64,000 nucleotides of DNA from Meandrina meandrites. Its lineage: Eukaryota; Cnidaria; Anthozoa; Scleractinia; Meandrinidae. The stretch is taken from assembly GCA_963693305.1 (NCBI GenBank), contig OY855908.1, positions 1,556,001-1,620,000 of the forward strand. The letters are read 5' to 3'. The notes under the pieces were generated by a model. It was not told the origin of the DNA. It did no database searches and was given only the letters and a program-made list of their open reading frames with translations. A program made the translations under genes and the position numbers. This document shows, piece by piece, positions 21,552 to 33,900 of the stretch (positions are counted from its first letter, which is position 1; each line of letters begins with the position of its first letter).

Positions 21552-24513
21552 TTAGGAAGTCGAGCACTTGGGTGCCGTTGGTTGTCCTGTGCGCCTTGGC
21601 TGAGAGTTTTCCTGGCGACAAGGCTCTATGGTAGACAGGTGACCTGAGGAGCGCTGAAAGAGATTGAAAGAGAAATGGTGAATAAATTGATTGATTGATC
21701 TATTTATTTAATGGAACTGATAATGTGTTAATACGCTTTTTCATGGCAAGGTTGTAACGAGGTATGTCATTTCTTCATTGACTCCGTTTTTCACCCATTT
21801 TTGGCTCCCTCATCCCATAATTTTAGTAACTCGTGATCCCTGATCCAAACGAACTGCAATGCTCGCGTTCAAAAAAAAAAGTCCTAACCCAACGATCCCT
21901 GATCCCACATGCCTCGTTACGACCCCATTATCAATCACCGTCTTTCAATTTTCGGTCCTTTGCCATAAATCAATTAGTCAACCAATCCTTTATTTCATCC
22001 TAACATTAGATAGATAAAACTGTAAGCTACTTTCCAGGTACGCCACGAAATAATTAATATAAAAAAAACTAAAATATATAGTATTTACTGGTTGGCAGGT
22101 CTGTATATCCCTCCACATCACAAGCTCCTTCGTGATATCAACTCCCTGTTGCGCAAGCTCAGCGAGGGGCAGTAGCACGTCACCAATAACCTTCTGTCGT
22201 GAGTACTCATCATATCCCATGACGCAAAACTGCAGAGTTTGCAGCTGTAATTCCTCGTAGCTCATCTCGATCTCAAAAGACCGATGTCGACGGCGCCGGC
22301 GGCGTGACATCAGACGCAATCGCTGTTTTGTCTTCTCCTGAACAAGAATGGTTAAAAAAAATCTTTCCTAAAAGTTTATTGGTTAGCTTGTATACAGTGT
22401 GATCGTCCGCCGGAATAGTCCTGAAAAGAACTGCTGTTGGTGACTGGCGTTTCGACAACTTGAGCGGAAGTCACCTTCAGAGTCAAGTGAAGAGCTGTTT
22501 GAAGCTGATTTTATCAATTATACAACCTTTTCTGTACTGTCAAAACCTTCCAGCCTTTCGCTGTTTTAAACCATGCACACAAAAATAACGAATAAGGGCA
22601 AAAGAGGACACTAAATAATAAAGTCCTTTTTATGATGTGAGAAATTATTTAAAATCGAAGGAGCCCTCAAAATAACAGTTTTCTAAGACAGTAAAACATC
22701 CAACAACATAATAATCAATTAAAAACGAAGATGGTTCAACTTCTTCACTATCTGCCCGACATTCAGACGTTTTTTTGTTGTTTCTGAACACCACTCATGG
22801 TGTAAGGTCCTTCCTAACCTGCTGAGTGAGCTGAACGTTGGCAAACAAGAACACGGAGGAATCGTTTCCGCAGAACTCTTCCTCAAGACTGTCCACATCA
22901 AGGTTCGCTGTCTCCAGCAGCTGAACTTCCAGGACGCCACTGAAAACAAGTGAAAATTTTGGAATCATTGTCGTAAATTAAAGAAGAAACCAATCAGGCT
23001 TTTCAAGCGCGGGAAAACAAGCAACCGACAGCAAACGCGGAAATTGCTGGAAAAATGTGAAACCGGCGAGAAGCGCGGGAAAATATGTAACCGGCAAGAA
23101 GCGCGGGAAAGCATATAACCGGCAAGAAGCGCGGGAAAACATATAACCAGCAAGAAGCGTGGGAAAACATGTAACCGACAAGAAGCGCGGGAAAACATGT
23201 AACCGACATAAAGCGCGGGAAAACATATTCTAAGGGGACAGGCCACGAACACAATAGTAGCTCCTGTAAATATCTAATTGTTGTAACCGTTCATCAGTAG
23301 GATACCTAAAATGCGTGCATTTCTACAATTGGTTTCGGCTCCATTAAATCCTATACCAATTGCAGAGCATTTTAGGAGGAGCCACCCACGATGTGAGCAC
23401 AGTTACTACAAAAAATAATAATAAGGAAAATAACGCAAAATAAACTAAACCGTTAAAATACGAACTAAGCGCACACGTCAAATGAATTAAACAAAGCGCG
23501 CGGATATAACGAGACAAGCGCGCGCACCTTTATCCAAGTAAAAGGAAGCAGGTGTGAACTGAGGAACTAGGATTATTTAGACGACACAAAGACAACAAAC
23601 AAGCAAAGGATACGTCGGTGGTTATAACCGGCAAGAAGCGTGGGAAAACATGTAACCGACAAGAAGCGCGGGAAAACATGTAACCGACAAAAAGCGCGGG
23701 AAAACATATAACCGGCAAGAAGCGCGGGAAGACATGTAACCGGAAAGAAGCGCGGGAAAACATGTAACCATGACAAGACGCGCGGGAAGGTCGCGCGAAT
23801 AAAATCAAGATTGGTTTATTTCATCTAAAATGATACGAATTCTAGAACTAGCCAGAGAGTTCAACAAACGGTTCACTGACTAAACAAAAGATTTCTTTTC
23901 ATTTAGTTATTTCAATCCTACTTGTCTTTACTAGCGATCTCGATTTTCTCTTGGCAAAAGGAATGCATCAAGCGAATTGTCATACAGTAACACTAGATGA
24001 AGAAAACAACAACTTACCTAGCTTTGTGATATTGTACTGAAAACTTGAGCTTCGGGACTTGATCTCGACTCTACAAAAAGGAGTAAAACATGGACCACTA
24101 GGTGAAGGTAAAGCTGCCATGTGGCTCGAAATAACACTGAGAAAACATGCATCTATTCTTCCAATCCTAATGCTGTTATGACCGTAGTTTTTAGATTGCA
24201 ATTAAAAAGTTACTCAGTCACTTACCACTTTGCCTCGTCGCCCTTTCGGTGTTGAGAAGGTGAGTGGCATCATCAGGCTAGGTGAGGGTTGTATCTCAAT
24301 TCCAATAAGGTCACCTGCATTCCCTGGCACCCAGAATGGCGTGCTCTCAATCACAGGGATCCTCATTTGCCTCAGCTCAGCTGAAGTTGGTTCACGGCGG
24401 CGCTTTTTCAAGAATCTACCTTGCAGTCTCTTCCAGATCAGGAAAAAAGAGGCTAATCCACCAAACAGAAATAGCACCACAAATGGAATGACGTAAGCAA
24501 CCACTGTACTCAT
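21552..24513 (-). CDS. Gene A: synaptotagmin-like membrane protein with a single C2 domain (5' end uncertain)
   Basis: Exons: 24513-24226, 24070-24018, 22939-22819, 22337-22089, 21653-21552. They total 813 nt, or 270 aa plus stop, in frame. A membrane segment (about residues 3-27) is followed by the basic stretch KRLQGRFLKKRRR, a linker, then one C2 domain (about 101-237) opening with VPKLKFSVQYHKASGVLEV. An Arg-rich strand (RRRRRRHR) precedes the usual SYEEL..QTLQF motif. Loop 3 reads GYDEYSRQKVIG, so most Asp ligands are gone and calcium binding is unlikely. The last exon encodes a 33-residue tail unrelated to C2B. The ATG at 24513 is the first in the exon, but an acceptor at 24571-24570 suggests an upstream exon adding a few extracellular residues. 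That exon was not found. Role by family: membrane trafficking or tethering, probably calcium-independent (inference). Confidence 0.8.
22385..22505. repeat. Retroelement-like fragment
   Basis: Contains GACTGGCGTTTCGACAACTT and GGAAGTCACCTTCAGAGTC, a pair I recall from cnidarian retroelement ends. No coding domain is visible. The class (LINE or Penelope-like) is undecided. Confidence 0.35.
23005..23226. repeat. 28-bp minisatellite, block 1
   Basis: About six units of 28 bp plus degenerate flanking copies, with core AAGAAGCGCGGGAAAACAT and TAACCGGC. It lies in the gene A intron between exons 24070-24018 and 22939-22819. Because 28 is not a multiple of three and the units lack stops on the minus strand, three overlapping spurious ORFs arise here. 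Confidence 0.9.
23623..23792. repeat. 28-bp minisatellite, block 2
   Basis: Five to six units of the same 28-bp repeat as block 1, in the same orientation and the same intron, separated from it by about 400 bp of unrelated sequence. Confidence 0.9.
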
Positions 24514-24879
24514 TACCGCCACAGTGGACTGGTAACAATTGTGCTGCCTTGCCTTGGCTACGAGAGAGTCTAGTGAAGACAAAATAAAACCTCACAGTAA
24601 TGCATGTTCAAGATCCGACAACGTTGCCGTTCGAAAAAAATTGCTAATTACTTTTGACATCTGCTTTTTCTCAACTTCCTGTTTATTTTGAATTCCTCCT
24701 ACCAATGCTTGTCATCTCCTCCCCACCCTCTACCCCTACCAGCTCTTCTCAGGTTCGATCAAATGAATCTCAAATGAAGCTTTCAAAAATTAATCGAAGT
24801 GACCGTCAGTACAAACAGCGCGCAACGCTGATAAGCCCCCGGTAAACAATGAAACATTTTAATCCTCTATCAGGTCAGA

Positions 24880-25065
24880 TATGTCCAGAAATGCACGGTA
24901 ATGAGATTCATGTTCCTCATAATAGGCATCACAAAGTGTCCTCATTAATGAAATCCCACCAAAACATACAAAATTATATCAAATATGAAGTATATGAAAA
25001 TGTCTAAAAGCCCAGTAGGACATGAATTACTCTGTAAACAATACTTGCGTGCATTTCTGGACATA
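24880..25065. mobile_element. Short MITE with 18-bp terminal inverted repeats
   Basis: TATGTCCAGAAATGCACG at 24880-24897 is matched exactly by its reverse complement at 25048-25065. The 186-bp unit has no coding potential. A target duplication could not be defined. Confidence 0.6.
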
Positions 25066-25549
25066 AGTGAGAATAACGTTTGATTGTTTGGCCAATTTAT
25101 CTAACGGACTTGTGGATAAAGATGTTTGGCTACGATTTAGGGGTCTTTAGATGGGTCTTACATGTAACTGCCGGGTATTAAATGAAAATCGGCGTCGATA
25201 AAATGACTGAGGCCGTAGTTTTTGCAGCGTTGTTGCGCAGCAACTAGAATAATCGATTACTTGTGTTAGGGGAAGTCTATTAAGACTGCCACAATCTCAC
25301 TTGTGCCGTGGATGCACTGCGTGGGCATGATGAAACCGTCCAATTAAGACGGCGCTGGTCAAATGAAACGAAGCTAAGACTATGTGTGGTACAATTTGAA
25401 TGAACAGTTGTCGCGAAGAAAATGTGACTGGCAACAGGTGTAATCAATACACGCAATCAGAACTCATTATGGACCTCTGATGCAATATGCAACGTACTTT
25501 CACCTGGGGAAGTTAAAAACAGTTCAAGTCCAATTTGAATGTATTGTGA

Positions 25550-26177
25550 TTAAGACGGAATCCGCCAGGACTTCGAGTAGTTGTTGGACAAAATTATGTA
25601 CCAAAACTATTTACACCTTACTGCAAGCTTTTATGTTACTGCTTCGAATACCTTATCAAAAGAAATCTTGTCTAACAACACCAATAATCGAAAACCAATT
25701 TCGAAGTTCCACTGAATTCCACTAAATCGCTTAAAAGACGCAAGCTTTTGCCTATAGCTTGTGAACTTTGAATTTCATTTCTCAGCCTCTAATAAGAAAT
25801 TTTTGTACCAAAATTGTTTACACCTTATTGCAAACTTTTGTGTTACTGCTTCAAATATCTTATCAAAAGAAATATCTCCTAACAACACCAAACATCGAAA
25901 TCAAATTTCGAAGTTCCACTGAATTCTACTGAATCGCTTTAAGACGATTTTACAAAATGGCTACACTTGAGATTTTTCTTATAGCTTGTAAACTTTGAAA
26001 TTCATTTTGTCAGACTCTGATAAGAAATTATTGCTGGTGTTATCACTGATAATTACTTACATTTTTACCTTTTATTTAGGGTAGAAAATAACGCAATAGA
26101 ATTTAAATTATTCTGGTACACGATTTTTGTCCAACTTAAATAAATATTACTCGACTTCCTGGTGGATTCCGTCTTAA
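25550..26177. mobile_element. TTAA-bounded TIR element with an internal tandem duplication
   Basis: The left end reads TTAAGACGGAATCCGCCAGG and the right end is its reverse complement with one mismatch. TTAA forms both termini. Inside are two direct copies of a unit of about 210-230 bp (25590-25800 and 25801-26035), sharing TTATCAAAAGAAAT, CTAACAACACCAA and TTTCGAAGTTCCACTGAATT. Confidence 0.65.
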
Positions 26178-26909
26178 CTTCTTAAGCCATGAGGTTAGTG
26201 TTTTCCACCAAGAAATTTAAAATAATATTTCTTTATAAGCAATAACAGTAAATTTGTCATGGGAAATGTTTTGTTCCGTAATAAGCGTATGTGTTCCTGG
26301 TTCCTGGCGGCACTCTAATTTTAATTTATTATTCAACTCAACGTTTTTTTCTTATAAACTAATTTTGCTCTCTTTTTGCAGCTTGTTAAGAGTAGAGAAG
26401 TATCAAACTTGACCGGCGATAGCTGCACGCGTGTGCTGAATCCATGTAAAAGTGGTTTTTTGAACGAGCGAAAATATTTCAGGGTGTCTAAAAATGTTAT
26501 TTATTGCAATAGGAAATATTCGCTCGCGCGCAACGTGCTTGACAGATAAAAGTTTTAACCCACAGGACAAATAAAATACATTAAACACTTATCACTAACC
26601 TGAGATTTCCAGCAAGAAATTTCACGGCCGATACCAGAAAAATTCCATTGTAGAAATGTGTAATTCCAGAGAAAGACTTTTGCTAACAACGTGGTCACCT
26701 ACACAACGAGGTTTTTACAAGTTTGCACGTGAATATGTTCTTCGAAGTGTATGATTGGTGCAATTTTCCGTGTTTAGCATAACAGTGGCTTCCATATGAT
26801 CTTGTCCCGCACGTGTTTACATCGATTAACATGTACACAGATCATATATGGTTCACGGACTCCATCATGGCACTGCACAAGCAACTTGGAAGGTCTGGGT
26901 AATACCTGA

Positions 26910-27138
26910 TTCACACCAACAAAACCTGTTTAGTTAAACCAGGTTTAAGAAAATGAAAATCAGCAACAGACAACTGACAGACTAAATTTTACATAGGGTT
27001 TAAGTATGCTCTAACTTGTGCTTTCATTGTGCCAAATTTGAAGTCGATAAACATCAGTCAGCAACTTCCACGAAGAAAACAATTTTAAACCGTGTTTAAC
27101 TAAACAACATTTAAACATGTTTAAGCTTCGGTGTTAAT
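26910..27138 (+). mobile_element. MITE, copy 1 of the family also at 48490
   Basis: Begins TTCACACCAACAAAACC and ends near GCTTCGGTGTTAATG. It shares with the reverse complement of 48490-48672 the blocks GACTAAATTTTACATAGGG, TTGTGCTTTCATTGTG and AAATTTGAAGTC. Confidence 0.65.
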
Positions 27139-28916
27139 GGGGTATAAAATAAACTTCAGGATAAAAATACAAGTTTTACATTTCTTTATTGAACAAAAAA
27201 TAGCAGATCTCTACAAACAACTTTCCCGCCTTTTACGCGCGAAATATTTCGATAACTTACTTTTTGATAAACTAAAACTTGTTTTTTCTCTTATTAGACT
27301 CACAATTCTGCTTCTATGTAAAGTGTGCAAATATCTACAATATTGTAAGCTATTACAAATTAAAAAGCGATTTCCAATGACTTGCGGGAGCAATCACTTG
27401 TTGGGATTTTTGTTTCAAGATTTTGCGCTACATGAAACACGTGCCCAGTACGGTGCAGCCGTTAATGTTGTCTTAATGTTGTCAAAAATACTCAGTCCTT
27501 TATAAACTTTTTATGACGAACTCTGCTTACTAACTTAAAAAAACAAAGTTGCAACTCTCAAACAGAGCGTTTTTTCAAAAGGCTTCAAAAGTAACTTTGT
27601 GTTCATTTAAACTCAGCATAATCCTGAAACCCATCCAGTGACCTCTCACAAATCAGAAAAAAGTTGTTCTCTAGCCAGTCATGTGTCAGCGCTAGTGGGC
27701 GTTAGTGCGTACCTGAATTTTCTGTTCATTACACTAACTGTACTCTCTGCAATGATTTCCCGCGCTTTTCACCGGTTACATGATAACAAGCGCTTGTCAC
27801 TGGTCACGTGTTCTTCTTTCATGCCGTGATTGGTTTGTTTCATAAAATGGCGCGAGGTGATTGACTCTCAGATTTAGTTTAACGACGGTCATTGGAAAAC
27901 CGCTCTAATCGATATAAGTTAAAACTGTAAAACTGCACTTTGATATCTGACAGACTGAAAAAACTCACTGATAACAAGCAAGTCATTACAAATGTACACC
28001 GTATTTACAACACAGGAAACAAACATAACGGTAAGTTTGGGACAATCAGAAAGTTTGTGCAAAACTGCCACAGCGATTACTGTCGAGTTCTCCCAAACAG
28101 TCTGTCACTCGCGTCCTCGGCGTAAGATGTTCTTGACTGTTATTGGTAAAGAGCACATGAACAGCACATGCCACGCACGTGTTTCTCCACTATACAAGTA
28201 AAAGTAATTGAGCTGAGTAGAGTACAATTCAGGGAGTAATCGGCGAGTAATTAAGAGCACGAGTACTCTCTGAGTTGTACGACACGAGGTCCAATTGCTA
28301 ATTAATGGATCGCATTAATAACGAATTTCGAGGTTAGGAACTCTTTGAGAACCTCTTTACAAACAGTAGGAAGACAGCAAGAAAGAACCCAGTTAAGTGC
28401 ATGTGATTGACGCGCGAATGGCGTAGGTGTCCAATTAATGAAATCCAATTACAAAAGTTTGTAATTGGACAGCTGTAAATTGCCGGACACCCACGTGATC
28501 GCGCACCAATTACGCGACAAATAACTTTAGGCACGTGCAGAACCAATCAAAATCGAGAATTTTGTTATAGATACGATTAAGGTCCTAATCACTCTCGCGA
28601 TCTCGACTTGAAATAGAGTGAACCGACTGGGCATTTCGACCAACGACACGACAGGAAAATTCTGTATTAGATTCTAAAATTAGTGAGCATCCACGCACAC
28701 CACCTCAGGAGAAACCAGGGAGCTACATACTTCTTATGAAGGCTGGTTGAAAAGGGAGATCACGGGACCGGAGAGAAGGTACATGTAGTGCACGGAGATG
28801 CTATCTAATGCTGCCGAAGAACTTTTCAAATAACTATCCTTTACAAAAAACCTATGTACAAACAAATAGACATGTCTCACATGAAAAATAAACTAGCCTC
28901 AGCAGACGCGAGACAT

Positions 28917-30936
28917 TCATTCTTTGCGAGGTCTGGAAATAAAAACACAGAGAGACACTTCTCGTAAAATGTTAAATCCGTGTGTTCCTAATTCTGCCAA
29001 AAGAACACTGACTTCACCGACAGGCTTGTATCGAGACATGCAGTCATAGTCAAGTATTTGAAACAGCAGCCTCTGTTGTTGTAGCTCTTGGTATTCGATG
29101 TCAAACTCGTAACATTCATTGAAGATTGGATTCGCGGTTTCTCTGTGCACTTTGGAAATGTAAACTCGTTTGCGGCTTGGCACGAGTTGAGTTTTGACAA
29201 ACACGTCCAGGAGCTCCTCGTCATCTTTTGGCGGTAAGTCCTGGGCACTAACAAGCTTCACAAGCAGGACAGACCTTTGAAGAAACAGTTGAAAACGCTT
29301 TAACTGTCGTAAAGATTTGCTCAGAATTGAAAAAAAAAATAAAGGAAATTCTCCTTGGATCTAAGAAACTAAAAACTTTAAGAACTCAAACCAAATGATG
29401 GAAAGCTATTTCTCCATACATACATCTTATTTCAACACGGTTTTTGCAGACTACATTTTTTAAACTTGAGTCTGTTTAGTTGAGTTCTTCTATGTTGAAA
29501 CACGTTTCCATCGTCGATTTCGTAAGTGCGCACTTTAGCCTGTAAAACCGCCAGCTACGCAGGCTATCTGCTTTCTGACTTCCTAATGGGCTGCTGTCAT
29601 TGAAGTTGTACAAAATTAAACCATATTGTCTGATTCACTATTATGCTAACCTGAGTATCAGGTTTTTCTAAAAAATAGGTTTACGGCTCTAGGTTTTTTT
29701 TAGAGATAACATGTTAGTGATTAAAGGTATAAGGCAAACAGCGGTGATAAACATGGTAAATGCATTTTTACTAAACTTGACGTTTCTTATGCTAAGCAAC
29801 ATGCATTTTCAAAAGTAACCGTTAAGAAAACTGAGAAGCTCAACTCACGATTTTGAAGCATACTGATAGTGGTAATGAAGAGTAAAGGTTAATCGACCTC
29901 TTCCGCCTTGTTCCTGGGATAAATAAACAAAAAGCATGTAAGAGAACAGGGCCGTAAGCATGATTTTGCTTGGGTGGGTGCGAGCACCAGAAGCACGCAC
30001 GTCTAGGGAGTATCTGGGAGTCCACTTTTCCTGCATTCTGTGAGTCATTTTAACCCTCTCTCAGATTAAGCGGACCTTTGCGGCGCGTGAGGGGGTGCGG
30101 ACGCATCCATCGCTTCCCCCCCCCCCCCCCCTCCTACGGCCACGGAGGAGAATAAGTCCGTATCATGTATTTGGTGACAAGCCACAGCGAGATAAGTTAT
30201 TACACGGTGATCATGGAGTGTTGCGAAAAGTAAAAAAAAATTATTATTTACCGAGCTTGAAATTTACCATCTTCGTTATTTATTGCACAACTAGAAGATT
30301 GTTCTTCACTCGCTGTAAGTCATCTCGCAGTCGAGTTTCGTTGAAAGGCAAGTTGAAAGAGAGAGTGTCACACATACCATTCCTCCAGCAACTTGTCTTG
30401 TAATGGCGTGAAAGCATACGCCTTCAAATGTCATTTCCTTAGTAATCAGCATAGCTTGAAACCGAGTTCTGTGAAGGATCACCACGAGTTTTATTCGCGA
30501 CCGCGCGAGGGTGCGAGAAAAAATCGCGCGAGTAATTAATAAGCAAGTGGTTTTAGGGAAAAAACACTTTACAAACCTTGGTTTGTTCTGGTACCGCTGG
30601 TTGAACCATTGTAGCCTGCATCATTGGCAAGCTTGTCTTCTTTTTCGGAAGCCATAAACTTTTAATCTCTCTTCTTTTCTCTTTCTTTTTTATTTTAGCG
30701 AGTTTTTCCTCTTTGTCTTTGGACGCGGCTCTCTCTCTCGCAGGTGAGTACAATCTTTTCTTGGATTGTCCAGGACTATCTGATGTAAGTATTATTCTCG
30801 GGGGACACAATCCCGTTGTTTCCGCATCGCCATTTCTTTCCGAGTTTTTCTTGAAGATTCTAAATACTAAATATGCGAGGACGGCGAAGACAGATACGCC
30901 GGCTATAATGGACACAGCCAAAACATATCCTTGCAT
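28917..30936 (-). CDS. Gene B: synaptotagmin-like membrane protein with a single C2 domain
   Basis: Exons: 30936-30577, 29913-29849, 29274-28917. They total 783 nt, giving 260 aa. The N-terminus is a membrane segment (about residues 5-25, from YVLAVSIIAG to AYLVFRIF), then a Lys/Arg/Glu-rich linker, then one C2 domain (about 125-250) opening with GRLTFTLHYHYQYASKSSVL. Loop 3 reads DYDCMSRYKPVG: two Asp remain but the third is lost, and loop 1 (PPKDDEELLDVF) lacks the usual SDPY. The reading frame ends within the C2A exon, after RPRKE, where genes A and C have a donor, so no C2B is encoded. An acceptor just 5' of the ATG (TTTTCCAG ending near 30942) points to an untranslated exon further right. 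The two introns have the same phases and domain positions as in genes A, C and D. Confidence 0.82.
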
Positions 30937-33900
30937 CTTTCAACTGGAAAAACATAAAACAGTAAAAAATGTTTTAACTTGCCAACAACTTTTAAAGGGT
31001 AATTATTTAAACACATGTTGACCAAACTTTTCTTGGTTTTGGTTTATCTATTTCTTGGTTTTAGCTCAGAAACAGTTCTGAATAACGATTTTCCGTTGAA
31101 ACTCCTCCTTTTTGCTTTACTTCCGTATTCTGGTGCAAGTACTGCTCTAAAACTTCTGTGCTCTTTTAATGAGCCAACCGTCTATGCAACTGACGTTTAA
31201 AGTGCTTTTATAGGCCAGGCACAGCCAGAGACAAACAAAGGGTTTGCTTACCAAGTTTTAAGAGTGTGGACAGAAACAGGACATGCAGGAAATATTTGGA
31301 TATTTCGCCGCAAAAATGACTCTCATTACTAAATCTGTTTTAATGCATTTCCACTGCGATTCAGTCCAAGTTGAATTAGGTTACGCGGTATACCCGTAAT
31401 GACAAAAATATATAATTATTTATCGCAACAAAATAACTAGCTAACGGTTTCGTTGGCGCGCGGCGGCAAAATACAGAAATTACGCAAGCGGCTGTTTCAA
31501 TCCATCTACCTTTCACTGGACATTCAGGTTTATAAGTGATTATTTCCGTAGATTATAACAAAGAACAGGAACTTTCTAGAACTCAGGACACGATATAAAC
31601 AACGCGTCGAACACGTTACAGTGCTGGAGCCGAGAAGGGGTTTAAAGACCAATTGTTCTAACTGTTTCAGCATAAAAATTGTCGCAAATTAGTTCAAACG
31701 AAATGACTTTAAAAGTGAAGTTTTGGTCTTCTGTTATAAGTTATAAATTATTCTACTTCATGATTTGTGCACAATTGATCATGATCAAACAGAATGCGTG
31801 GTAAACACTATGTTTCCTGTGCGAAGGAAAGTCATATATTTTACGCACCAGAAACCCGTTGAATATAGTCATTGGTTTTGAGGAAAAACTCAAATTGAAT
31901 TATTTGCTGCTACTGTTCATATCATTTTAGCATTGCTGCGGCATTACACCCAGTTGAAGCTTATAATTAAAGAAATGGAAAATTAAATTGGACAGAAATT
32001 GTTAAAATTGTACAATTGATATTGTAAAAGTGTAACTGGTTGTTGTATTTAAACTAACCTCGCTTACGACAGTGTGATTTCTGCTGAATATTACAAGCAT
32101 TTCAGCGAAGTGCTCTCGCGGAGCAGACAAGAAACCTTTGCTGTTTTTAATTGCAGCTGAAACAATACTACATAACAATTGTTTATATGTAAATCAGTAA
32201 ACATTTTATAGTCCCTACTGCATCATTTAGCAAGTTCGGGCTAAAACTAAAGTTATCTTGTGTTGATCACTAGCAAAGCAAATGCGAGCTTCATTCTTTC
32301 TGGGACTTTAATTTCGATTCATCAGGATTTCACTACACTTTTCTGAAGTACTCTCAAGTGAACTCTGATTTCAAACCACCTAAACATACAACAATTTTCA
32401 TTATTTTTATTGCACTGCCCACTCAATCCCAGCTAAAACAATAGTGTTAGCAACTTATTTTTGACTTATGCTAATTAACTTTTAGCACCGTACCTCAAGT
32501 TGTATTAATGTTGAGACAAAAGTTAGAACCTAAACATAATGCATTGATCGAAGACGAAGGTTTGATGTAAGTCGATTATTTCACCAGTCTCATTCAGCTC
32601 AAATATGTGATCTTCAGTCTTTTCAAGGATGATTATATATGACCAACACTCTGAACTCCTAACTCAACTGCACTCAGTACAAATACCTAAAACAATACTG
32701 CAAGAAAGGTCATTATTGATTTTGTGCATATACGACTAAAGATAATTTCGTATTTTTCAAGCAAAACGTGATTTTCGCTCTTCCTGTTCAATGTTTCTTG
32801 TAATAATGTACAGCAATTCTTGCAATTTGTTTAAACTGTATCGATCAGACGGGTGGAGAGTGCCTCTAAAACAATACTTATGTGAAGCGCAGCGCCGATC
32901 CACTCACGTTCCGAACCTAAAGCGCGTCTGTTTAAGTTTGACTTTTGAGCGAACTAGTTTAAAATTTAAATAAAATGTTTAATTTTAAAATTCTTGAATA
33001 AATGGTTAAGTTCGGCACGTAGGAAGTGCTGTAAATTGTTATGGCTCCAATGTCGCCGGCATTTAATATATGGCACTTTTGCAGCACCAAACTAAATTGC
33101 TGAACCAGACTTTTAATATTCATACATACGCCATTCGTCAGCCATACTTAAAATTCATAATTTTTCACCAGTTATGATCGGCACACGACTGGAGCGCCAA
33201 CTGAGAAGGGTCTGGATAAATTAAAGTCGTTAGTAATTCAGTGCAAATTAACTTTTAGTACCTTTTTCTTTGCGGTTAATTTTTTTGAAACAAAAGTTCG
33301 ATCGCTCAATTATAAACGTTAATCAAAAAAAGATATTGTGAGCGCCAAGAGTGATAGATTTCTGACTCCTCTTCTTCAAGTATAACCTGATCATCACTGA
33401 ATAGACATCGGTTGATTTATAAAGTTAAAAGTCATAAAAAAACTGATTAGCCAAATAATCAGATTTAGGGGGTGTAATAAAATACATTTTAGTCGGCTTT
33501 GTTCCAATTGCATTCGGTAACTTATTTCGATCTGTGGTAAATTTGTAATCAAAGTGAATATTATTTAAAATATCAAAATAATGATAAATTAAATGGAGTC
33601 GCTTCGTAGATTCAAAACATGCCATTCTTCAGCCTATGTATAGATCCATAGAGCACGTTTAAGAATTAGTATTTTTGTGTAAATGATGATTCAAGGTTTG
33701 AAATTAAACGAAACGAAAACAGAAAAAAAAGAAAACACCTTCATTTTAACAATATTAAAAAGTCGATTTCTGAGCACGGAAAACCGGTCGACCGGCAGTC
33801 AAACTTATCCGATTCATTCCCGGCTTTTATATCCTTTTTCCATCCTTGCTTCGTTATGAATAATTAGTATTCTTCTCCGTGAAATTTTCCAACCTTACCA

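Larger units (their letters stand above)
24570..28916. other. Region 5' of gene A, up to the 3' end of gene B
   Basis: It must contain the missing first exon(s) of gene A, which I could not place with confidence. A minus-strand donor-like site near 26600 is one candidate. Otherwise it holds three MITE-type elements (24880, 25550, 26910) and a lone copy of the 28-bp minisatellite unit near 27756-27783. Confidence 0.5.

Noticed and set aside
23005..23792. CRISPR-like array of 28-bp repeats
   Set aside because: The repeats are contiguous, with no unique spacers, lie in a eukaryotic intron, and vary between units. It is a minisatellite.
22965..23808. Overlapping minus-strand ORFs rich in FPRF/CFPALLAGY-type repeats
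   Set aside because: They are the three frames of the 28-bp repeat, whose length is not a multiple of three and which lacks stops. No start context or splice support.
27131..27505. 124-codon plus-strand ORF
   Set aside because: Overlaps the end of a MITE, no family resemblance, AT-rich noncoding composition.
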